From Sphingomicrobium sp. (GTDB lineage: Bacteria > Pseudomonadota > Alphaproteobacteria > Sphingomonadales > Sphingomonadaceae), in contig JASLBJ010000273.1 in assembly GCA_030146725.1 (NCBI GenBank), forward strand, positions 1-12,610: DNA of 12,610 bases. The letters run 5' to 3'. Below are positions 7,220 to 12,610 of this stretch, piece by piece. The notes beneath the pieces are model-generated. The model did no database searches and was not told where the DNA came from. It worked only from the letters and a program-made list of their open reading frames with translations. The translations under genes were made by a program, and so were the position numbers. Within the stretch, counting starts at the first letter, position 1, and each line of letters begins with the position of its first letter.

Positions 7220-7941
7220 CTCTTGATCCGCTCGGCGCCGTAGCGCGACTCGATGAAGCGGCCCTGCGTTTCCAGGGCTGCAATATCGGCCCGCGCGAGC
7301 TTGCCGCTGATTTCCTCCAGTGCTGCCCGGCCGGCCGACAGGCCTTCGACCAGCCGCTCGTCGACGCTGATCCCCTCGCCGTCGCGCTCACTACGATAGT
7401 CGGCGGGCACGTGGCGGTAGCGGTCGATCAGTCCGGGCAAATGGATCGACATCAGCCGCCGCGCATCCTGGGCATTGGGGTCGACCGCGTCGATCCGCTC
7501 GAGCGTCTGCCGAAGCGCCGGCAAGGCTGCGCTGATCGCATCGAGTTCGGACTGCGCAGGGGCGGGGAGGGCGGCGCGGGTGCGATAAACATAGCTGTCG
7601 AAGCGCTGGACCATCTCGCCATTGGGCAGGTCCGCGGACGGCGCCGCGGCACTGGTCGGCCGGGTCGGCATGAAGGCGAGCAGCGCCGCAATGCCGATCG
7701 CGAGGCCGACCGCCGCGACAAAGCCGAGGATTCCGATCGGCGTCACGAGACCGATGATGATGGTCAGGATGCTGACCAGCCCGACCGCAACCCCGACGCG
7801 CGCCGCCCGCCGGCCGAGGTCGCCGTTGACCCGCTTGCGCTCGCGCTGGGCCGCGTCGCGCACCGGCCCGTCACGCGCCTGAAGCTGCGCCATCACCCGA
7901 TCGGCGCGGGCGATCACCTGGTTGAAGCGCTCGGCGCTCAT
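7216..7941 (-). CDS. XpaC-like membrane protein, partner of TelA
   Basis: 241-residue protein of uncertain function. It has a charged N-terminal helix (1-45), then a hydrophobic hairpin of two membrane segments at about 49-66 and 68-91, a Pro/Ala/Ser linker, and a helical cytoplasmic or periplasmic C-terminal domain (about 107-241). I see no catalytic motif. The architecture and its position directly after a TelA gene resemble XpaC ('5-bromo-4-chloroindolyl phosphate hydrolysis' family), which in Bacillus sits beside the TelA homologue YaaN. Sequence identity to XpaC is not obvious by eye, so this is partly a context call. Its ATG overlaps the TelA stop (ATGA), indicating translational coupling and probably a fixed partnership. 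The stop codon overlaps that of the convergent CoA-transferase gene. Confidence 0.75.
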   Translation of the reverse strand: MSAERFNQVIARADRVMAQLQARDGPVRDAAQRERKRVNGDLGRRAARVGVAVGLVSILTIIIGLVTPIGILGFVAAVGLAIGIAALLAFMPTRPTSAAAPSADLPNGEMVQRFDSYVYRTRAALPAPAQSELDAISAALPALRQTLERIDAVDPNAQDARRLMSIHLPGLIDRYRHVPADYRSERDGEGISVDERLVEGLSAGRAALEEISGKLARADIAALETQGRFIESRYGAERIKS

Positions 7942-9152
7942 CGGCTCTCGATTGCCGCAAACGGCGATGGGCCGCCTTCGAGCTTGCCCTGGTTCACGCC
8001 CTCGGCCCGCGCGATGTAGCCGCGCGACTTCTCGACCTCCGACCCCAATGTCTCGACCGTCTGCTTCATGTTGCCGAGCGCGGTCATCTTGAACTGGTCG
8101 ATCTGGTCCATCGTGTCGTAGATGTTCTGGAACGCACGCTGCAGCGTCTCGAGAGGAATGGTCGAGCTCGCCGCCTGCTCGTGGATCGCGCCGGTCTGCG
8201 TACGCAGCATCTCGCCGGTCGAATCGATCATCGATGCGGTCGTGGTATTCAGCGCACCGATCTGCTCGAGCACCAGCTTCTGGTTAGACAGCGCCTGGGC
8301 CACCGTCACCGCCGTCCGCAACGCCGCAACGGTCGTGGTCGACGCCCGGTCGACCCCCTTCACCAGCTCGACATTGTTCTTCTTGACGAGGTCGAGCGCG
8401 AGATAGCCCTGCACCGTGACCGCCATCTGCGTCAGCAGATCGGTGGTCCGCTGGCGGGTGTAGAACAGCGCACTCTCGCGGATCGCCTTGGCCTTGGCCG
8501 GCTCGGTCGCATCGAGCTCCGCCGCCTTGTCCTCGAGCTTGCGGTCGAGCGCCTTGGAAATGTGGATCATCTGCTCGAGCTTGTGCATCGTCTTCCACAG
8601 GCCGGCCCGCTCGGTGTCGATCGCGGCATTGTCCATCAGCAGCTCGTCCTTGCCATTGGCCAGGCGGCTGAGGATCGCCGAGATGTGCGTCTGCGAGCTG
8701 CGATACTTGTCGAAGTAATGGTTGACCTTGTTGCCGAACGGAATGATCCCGAGCAGCTTGCGACCGGAGAACGAGCGGCTGTTTTCCTTCGGATCGAGCG
8801 ACTCCACCGTCCGGCGAAGTTCGGTCAGGTCGGCGCCGATCCCCGTGTCGCTGTCGATCGCCTTGACCGGACGATCGAGGAAGCGATTCGACGCTCCCGC
8901 CGCTTCGGCGATCTCCTTGCGGCCCATCGCGGTCAGCTGGTCGACCTTCTTGCCGAACTCGGGGCTGTTCGAATCGAGCGCCGCAAGCTCATCGACGAAC
9001 TTGAGCACACGATTGTCGAGTTCGCTCACTTCCTCGGTCTTCAAGGGCACCAGGCCCGAGGCTTCGGTCGCCACCAGGGGCTGGAGCGCGTCGGGCGGAT
9101 CGAGCTTGAGCTTCGTTCCAGTAGTGGTGGCGGCGGTCGCGTCCGTGGCCAT
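7938..9152 (-). CDS. Toxic anion resistance protein, TelA family
   Basis: 404-residue soluble, mostly alpha-helical protein of the TelA/KlaA-associated family (YaaN and YceH in Bacillus), linked to tellurite and other envelope stress but with unknown biochemistry. Recognisable features are the N-terminal VDELAALDSNSPEFGKKVDQLTAMG, the central KLLGIIPFGNKVNHYFDKY, and a long helical region with KDELLMDNAAIDTERAGLWKTM and LALDLVKKNNVELVKGVDRASTTTVAALRTAV, all characteristic of TelA. There is no signal peptide. An in-frame ATG lies 21 bases further out (9173), but it lacks a ribosome site. The ATG at 9152 has GAGAGGA 12 bases and GAGA 6 bases upstream, and gives an N-terminus rich in Thr/Ala. 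It heads the operon with the XpaC-like gene and is preceded by a good promoter. Confidence 0.9.
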   Translation of the reverse strand: MATDATAATTTGTKLKLDPPDALQPLVATEASGLVPLKTEEVSELDNRVLKFVDELAALDSNSPEFGKKVDQLTAMGRKEIAEAAGASNRFLDRPVKAIDSDTGIGADLTELRRTVESLDPKENSRSFSGRKLLGIIPFGNKVNHYFDKYRSSQTHISAILSRLANGKDELLMDNAAIDTERAGLWKTMHKLEQMIHISKALDRKLEDKAAELDATEPAKAKAIRESALFYTRQRTTDLLTQMAVTVQGYLALDLVKKNNVELVKGVDRASTTTVAALRTAVTVAQALSNQKLVLEQIGALNTTTASMIDSTGEMLRTQTGAIHEQAASSTIPLETLQRAFQNIYDTMDQIDQFKMTALGNMKQTVETLGSEVEKSRGYIARAEGVNQGKLEGGPSPFAAIESR

Positions 9153-9234
9153 GGTCGATCTCAATCCTCTCATGCGCGTGGGCGAGGCAGACGGTGAACG
9201 GGCCTGCGATGCCGTGCAAGCGACATTGTACCGT

Positions 9235-9262
9235 ATTATAGGGGCAATACAGCTGGGTGCAA
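9235..9262 (-). promoter_or_regulatory. Probable housekeeping-sigma promoter for the TelA/XpaC operon
   Basis: Read on the minus strand, TTGCAC (9257-9262) is followed after 16 bases by a perfect TATAAT (9235-9240). The -10 is full consensus and stands out in very GC-rich DNA. The -35 matches only the TTG part. Transcription would begin near 9228, leaving a leader of about 75 bases before the TelA ATG at 9152. The assignment is by eye only. Confidence 0.55.
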
Positions 9263-9383
9263 GATTGCGCCTCCCCGACTTGAGCCTCCAAGAGTGAAGC
9301 CCCCTTAACCAGGAGCTTCAACCCTTCGCACACCGCAAGCGCCTACACAGTCCCTCATGCGCAAGCGAACCGGGACGTCTCCA

Positions 9384-10652
9384 ATGACTGCTCTTCTGAA
9401 GCGCCTGTGGGCCGACCGCGGTGGAAATGCGCTGGCGATTACGGCCGCCGCGATGCCGCTGGTCCTCGGCTCGGCAGGTCTCGCCAGCGACACGATCCAG
9501 TGGGCATTGTGGAAGCGCCAGCTCCAGCGCGCTGCCGATTCCTCGGCGATGGCCGGCGTCTACGCCAACATCCAGGACGCGGACTTCACGGCCGCCGTCA
9601 ATCGCGACCTGGCGCACAATTCGCATGTCGGCATCAGCACCGTCGTCACCCCCAACAGCCCGCCTCCGACCGGAGCCTGGGCGACCGATGCCAATGCGGT
9701 GCGGGTCAGCCTTGCCATTCAGAAGCGGCTCGCATTTTCGTCGTTTTTCCTCTCCGCGGCGCCGACCATCACCGCAACCGCGACTGCGACCATCGTGCCG
9801 TCCGGCGAGTATTGCGTGATCAGCCTCGAAAACACCGCTGCAACGGGCATTACCGCCACCGGCAATGCATCGGTCGACATGGGCTGCGGGATGATCACCA
9901 ACTCGACGTCGATGACGGCCGCCGTGGCGACCGGTTCCTCGGCCGTCCTGGCATCCCCGATCGCAGCCGTCGGCGGGATCGAGGCGAGCGGCAATTGGGC
10001 GAGCGGCACGGTGCTCCAGCCGTTCACCCTGGCGCAGGCCGACCCGTACGAAGAGGTCTATCCGCCAGGCAACTTCCCGAGCGGCGCGGTGCCCGACATC
10101 CGGGTCATCTCGGGCCAGACCCTGAACCGGTCGACCGACACCGGGATCGTCTACGTCGGCGACATCAACCTCAACGGGACCGTAGTCCTGGGCAGTGCGA
10201 CCTATGTGCTCGACGCCGGCGACCTGTCGATCGGCGCGCAGGCCAATGTCAGCTGCAACGGCTGCACGTTCGTACTCACCAGCCGGACCGCAGCCACCAA
10301 TCCGGGCTCGATCGGCAATGTCAACATCAACGGCGGAGCGACGGTCGACATGACCGCTCCGGGACCAGGCAACACCTTTACCGGCATCCTCATCTACCAG
10401 GACCGGCGTGCATTGAGCACCAGCAGCACGAACAATCTGCTCAACGGCAATGGCAGCTCGACGTTTGAGGGAGCCTTCTACTTCCCCCGCCAGCAGGTGA
10501 CCTTCAACGGCACTGCCGGCATGACCACCAACTGCATGCAGCTGGTCGCGCGGACCGTAACCTTCTCGGGCAACATGGACATCGACAATACCTGCGACGA
10601 CGACTCCGGCTCGTCCTCCTTCACCGGGCGCCGGGTGAGGCTCGTTGCATGA
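9384..10652 (+). CDS. TadG-like Tad/Flp pilus-assembly protein with exported repetitive domain
   Basis: About 422-residue envelope protein. It starts with a TadE/TadG-type N-terminus: WADRGGNALAI, then a membrane segment (about 16-38) and WKRQLQRAADSSAMAGVYA, the usual TadG 'AADxxALAG' block. Position +5 after the RGG site is Ile, not the Glu of processed pseudopilins, as is common in TadG. The exported part is rich in Thr, Ser, Asn and Gly, with stacked beta-strand-like units (for example VYVGDINLNGTVVLGSATYVL) suggesting a parallel beta-helix. It contains six cysteines (residues 144, 168, 291, 294, 384, 404) but no von Willebrand A metal-site motif as in classical TadG. The ATG at 9384 has GGGA eight bases upstream. 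An earlier in-frame ATG at 9357 has none and would add nine residues. It is coupled by ATGA to the next gene. Confidence 0.8.
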   Translation: MTALLKRLWADRGGNALAITAAAMPLVLGSAGLASDTIQWALWKRQLQRAADSSAMAGVYANIQDADFTAAVNRDLAHNSHVGISTVVTPNSPPPTGAWATDANAVRVSLAIQKRLAFSSFFLSAAPTITATATATIVPSGEYCVISLENTAATGITATGNASVDMGCGMITNSTSMTAAVATGSSAVLASPIAAVGGIEASGNWASGTVLQPFTLAQADPYEEVYPPGNFPSGAVPDIRVISGQTLNRSTDTGIVYVGDINLNGTVVLGSATYVLDAGDLSIGAQANVSCNGCTFVLTSRTAATNPGSIGNVNINGGATVDMTAPGPGNTFTGILIYQDRRALSTSSTNNLLNGNGSSTFEGAFYFPRQQVTFNGTAGMTTNCMQLVARTVTFSGNMDIDNTCDDDSGSSSFTGRRVRLVA

Positions 10653-11134
10653 GCTGCGTCCCATGCCTCACCCGCCTCGCTCAAGCGATCCGTCTCGCCA
10701 GCGACCAGCGCGGAACGTCGCTGATCGAGATGGCGCTGGTCGCACCCATCCTCGCGACGATGCTGGTCGGCATGATCGACCTCAGCCGGGCTTATTCCGC
10801 CAGGCTGCAACTGGAGCAGGCGGCGCAGCGCGCGATCGAGAAGGTCATGCAGTACCAGACCCAAAGCAGCACCTATGCGACGCTCTACAGCGAGGCAGCG
10901 GTTGCCGCCGGGGTCGCGAACACGGCCGTGACCGTCGACTTCTGGCTCGAATGCAACGCGATCCGGCAAGGCGCCTATGACACGAACTGCTCGTCGGGCC
11001 AGGTTTATGCGCGCTATGTCACCGTCTCGATCGTCAAGCCGTTCAGACCGATGTTCGGAACGCGCTTCTTCCCCGGCGCCAATGCCGACGGCACGTTCAC
11101 CCTGACCGGCGAAGCCGGGCTTCGCACCCAATGA
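10649..11134 (+). CDS. TadE-family pseudopilin-like protein (first copy)
   Basis: 161-residue protein with a cytoplasmic leader (1-22), the prepilin-peptidase-like junction RG/TSLIE (cleavage expected after Gly22, with Glu27 at mature +5), and a membrane helix [22 protein letters not shown]. An amphipathic helix ([18 protein letters not shown]) and a small exported domain follow. Cys102 and Cys114 in that domain could form a disulfide; Cys3 and Cys6 lie in the leader and would be removed by processing. TadE and TadF in well-studied Tad systems are pseudopilins cut by TadV/CpaA. No such peptidase is in the window, so processing must use a gene elsewhere. Start and stop both overlap neighbours by ATGA, so the three Tad genes form one translationally coupled unit. 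Confidence 0.87.
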   Translation: MSCVPCLTRLAQAIRLASDQRGTSLIEMALVAPILATMLVGMIDLSRAYSARLQLEQAAQRAIEKVMQYQTQSSTYATLYSEAAVAAGVANTAVTVDFWLECNAIRQGAYDTNCSSGQVYARYVTVSIVKPFRPMFGTRFFPGANADGTFTLTGEAGLRTQ

Positions 11135-11553
11135 CCCGACTGATCAGGAAGACCGGGCTCATCAGGAAGACCGGGCTGATCAGGCTGCGCAGCGACGAAC
11201 GTGGCTCCGCGGCAATCGAGTTCGCCATCGCTCTGCCGATACTCGTGTCGCTGATCTGGGGCATCTTCCAGATCGGGTTGCTGTACTTCGCGAATGCCGG
11301 GATGCAGCACGCGCTTGGCGAAGGCGCGCGCTTCGCGACGCTCTTCCCAACGCCGACCGACGCGCAGATCGAGGCGCGCATCCGGGCGCAGACCTTTGGC
11401 ACCGGAAGCGGAACCCTGACCGTCGCCGCGCCGCAGAACGGCGCCGGCTTCAAGACGTTGAGCCTGACCTATTCGATGCCGATGAACTTCCTGTTCGTCG
11501 CCGGCCCGACCGTCAGCGTCACCCGTTCCAAGCGGGCCTATGTCGCCGTCTAG
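11131..11553 (+). CDS. TadE/TadF-family pseudopilin-like protein (second copy)
   Basis: 140-residue protein with the same plan as its upstream neighbour. The leader is basic (1-25), the junction RG/SAAIE puts Glu30 at mature +5, and the membrane segment is [23 protein letters not shown]. The exported domain of about 80 residues has no cysteine. The leader contains a tandem duplication (LIRKTG twice, then LIR), making it longer and more basic than usual. Which of the two proteins corresponds to TadE and which to TadF cannot be told from sequence alone. The ATG overlaps the previous stop (ATGA). The stop TAG shares CTAG with the convergent crotonase gene, so no terminator fits between them. Confidence 0.87.
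   Translation: MTRLIRKTGLIRKTGLIRLRSDERGSAAIEFAIALPILVSLIWGIFQIGLLYFANAGMQHALGEGARFATLFPTPTDAQIEARIRAQTFGTGSGTLTVAAPQNGAGFKTLSLTYSMPMNFLFVAGPTVSVTRSKRAYVAV
11140..11184 (+). repeat. 18-bp tandem repeat in the second TadE leader (2.5 units)
   Basis: CTGATCAGGAAGACCGGG at 11140-11157 is repeated at 11158-11175 with one change (CTC for CTG). A half copy (CTGATCAGG) follows at 11176-11184. Each unit encodes LIRKTG in frame. The near identity indicates a recent duplication. Two of the copies include the 8-bp palindrome CTGATCAG. Confidence 0.93.
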
Positions 11554-12329
11554 ACGGAGCCTGGAGGCGGCGTGCCCGCCTTCCTCTTGTCGAAAAAGGC
11601 GGTGATCGCCGTCTTGACCTCCGCCGACTGCAGCCGCTCCGCAAACCGCTCGTTCTCGAGTTCCATACGCTCGAGCAGCTCGTCGCAAGTGCCGTGCCGA
11701 AGCAGCGCTTGCGTAATCCGCAGTGCCTCGGCCGGCTTGGCCAGCAGCGCCGCGACCACCCCCGCAAGCCTGGCTTCGAGGCCGTCCGGCGCGACGACAT
11801 GGCTGGCCAGGCCGATCTCGCGCGCTTCCTCAGGCCCGAACGCTTCCCCGAGCAGCAGGTAACGCGCCGCGCGTCGGCGCCCGGCCATGCGCGGCAGGAT
11901 CAGCGAGCTCGCCGCTTCCGGCACCAGGCCAAGGTCGACGAACGGAAGCAGGAAACGGGCGCCCTCCGCCGCAATGACCAGGTCGCAATGGAGCAGCATG
12001 GTGGTGCCGATCCCCACCGCATTGCCGTGAACCGCCGCGACGAGCGGCATCTGGTTGTTGGCCAGTGCCCGCAGCAGCCGCCACACCGGGATATCATCGC
12101 CCGCACCTGGGGCGGCCTGCATGAAGTCGGCAAGGTCGTTGCCGGCGGTAAAATCTTCGCCTTCGCCGCGGATGGTGATCACCCGCACCTCGGCATCGTC
12201 CTGCGCGCTCTCGATCGCCTCGGCCAGCACGGCATACATCGCAATGGTGATCGCATTGCGCCGCTCGGGACGGGCGAGGGTGATCGCCAGTGTCGCGCCG
12301 GAACGCGCGATCCGCACATGCTCGCTCAT
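11550..12329 (-). CDS. Enoyl-CoA hydratase/isomerase family protein, isomerase-like
   Basis: 259-residue crotonase-fold enzyme acting on acyl-CoA, probably in fatty-acid breakdown. The N-terminal strand ([23 protein letters not shown]), the oxyanion-hole block [10 protein letters not shown] (60-69) and [16 protein letters not shown] (101-116) define the fold. The two glutamates of true hydratases are absent: the GGGCE position is Thr110 and the QPE position is Phe130. Glu138 in [10 protein letters not shown] instead occupies the place of the catalytic acid of delta3-delta2 enoyl-CoA isomerases of the ECI2/Eci1 type. I therefore favour isomerase over hydratase. The ATG at 12329 has AGAGGGA nine bases upstream. 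The frame stays open to 12605, but that extension overlaps the transaldolase gene and is not credible. The gene is divergent from that gene and convergent with the Tad genes. Confidence 0.88.
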   Translation of the reverse strand: MSEHVRIARSGATLAITLARPERRNAITIAMYAVLAEAIESAQDDAEVRVITIRGEGEDFTAGNDLADFMQAAPGAGDDIPVWRLLRALANNQMPLVAAVHGNAVGIGTTMLLHCDLVIAAEGARFLLPFVDLGLVPEAASSLILPRMAGRRRAARYLLLGEAFGPEEAREIGLASHVVAPDGLEARLAGVVAALLAKPAEALRITQALLRHGTCDELLERMELENERFAERLQSAEVKTAITAFFDKRKAGTPPPGSV

Positions 12330-12416
12330 CGTCTGTCGTCCCTCTGCGAATCGGGTGACTGCCCCGGTCGCCGCGTCTATGCCGGACAGGGACGCTACTG
12401 CGAACGGGAGCCACCA

Positions 12417-12610
12417 ATGAAGTTTTTCGCCGACACTGCCGAGATCGGCGAAATTCGCGATCTGGCCGAGACCGGCCTGCTCGACGGAGTCACCACCAAC
12501 CCCTCGCTGATCCACAAGTCGGGCCGCGACTTCGTCGAAGTGGTGCGGGAGATCGCGTCGATCTGCCCCGGCCCGATCTCGGCCGAGGTCGTGGCACTCG
12601 ATCATTCCGA
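12417..12610 (+). CDS. fsa: Small transaldolase / fructose-6-phosphate aldolase, 5' part
   Basis: The first 64 codons of a class I aldolase-fold enzyme of the short (about 215-residue) transaldolase family run off the right edge. The N-terminus [15 protein letters not shown] and the family signature GVTTNPSLI (near residues 28-36) are diagnostic. The Schiff-base lysine lies beyond the window. The short-type proteins are either transaldolases of the pentose-phosphate pathway or fructose-6-phosphate aldolases, and the fragment cannot separate these. GGGAG six bases before the ATG is a strong ribosome site, one of the best in the window. The 87-bp spacer to the divergent crotonase gene must hold both promoters, but I see no clear -35/-10 pair there. 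Confidence 0.92.
   Translation, partial: MKFFADTAEIGEIRDLAETGLLDGVTTNPSLIHKSGRDFVEVVREIASICPGPISAEVVALDHS

Noticed and set aside
8181..9197. A 338-codon plus-strand frame opposite TelA
   Set aside because: Composition is Arg/His/Leu-rich and typical of reverse-frame shadows, while TelA motifs are clear on the other strand.
9305..9320. TTAA followed by a TTCAAC, resembling a CtrA binding site upstream of the Tad genes
   Set aside because: The spacing is eight and the second half is imperfect, against TTAA-N7-TTAAC, so the match is too weak.
9318..10664. A 448-codon minus-strand frame opposite the TadG-like gene
   Set aside because: The plus strand carries recognisable TadG features and ATGA coupling to TadE; the antisense frame has no recognisable domain.
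12330..12605. Possible N-terminal extension of the crotonase
   Set aside because: It would overlap the transaldolase gene. The internal ATG at 12329 has a good ribosome site and matches the usual family N-terminus.

Overview
The window is gene-dense, GC-rich chromosomal DNA. The gene content (lepB-rnc, a gor of the alphaproteobacterial type, an orphan TadG/TadE module, small-type transaldolase) and the heavy use of G/C in third codon positions suggest an alphaproteobacterium. A sphingomonad (Sphingomonas/Sphingomicrobium-like) is my best guess, made from protein style and not from any search. I see no rRNA, tRNA, CRISPR array, insertion sequence or prophage gene. Almost all the sequence is coding.

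Layout: (1) Positions 1-1491, minus strand: lepB (signal peptidase I) followed by rnc (RNase III, cut by the left edge), linked by an unusual chain of overlapping start and stop codons. (2) Positions 1573-7219, plus strand: a tight four-gene run of pgi (glucose-6-phosphate isomerase), gor (glutathione reductase), a PYROXD2/phytoene-dehydrogenase-like FAD oxidoreductase and a class III (CaiB/BaiF) CoA-transferase. (3) Positions 7216-9152, minus strand: a TelA-family 'toxic anion resistance' gene followed by a small two-helix membrane protein resembling XpaC, with ATGA coupling and a promoter carrying a perfect TATAAT upstream. (4) Positions 9384-11553, plus strand: three coupled Tad-pilus-like genes, a TadG-like protein with a repetitive Cys-containing exported domain and two TadE/TadF-type pseudopilins. 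(5) Positions 11550-12329, minus strand: a crotonase-fold protein that looks more like a delta3-delta2 enoyl-CoA isomerase than a hydratase. (6) Position 12417 to the right edge, plus strand: the start of a small transaldolase / fructose-6-phosphate aldolase.

How the genes may work together: pgi and gor are a plausible carbon/redox pair, because Pgi controls how much glucose-6-phosphate reaches the NADPH-producing route and Gor consumes NADPH. The two genes behind them act on unknown (probably lipid or acyl-CoA) substrates. The TelA/XpaC pair is likely an envelope-stress module of unresolved mechanism. The TadG/TadE/TadE trio has no ATPase, secretin, Flp pilin or prepilin peptidase nearby, so it must rely on machinery encoded elsewhere or do something else.

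Nothing here is clearly a new system. The most interesting points are the TelA/XpaC pair, the orphan TadG-like module, two independent 18-bp tandem duplications in the cytoplasmic tails of membrane proteins, and two convergent gene pairs that each share a single CTAG as both stop codons.
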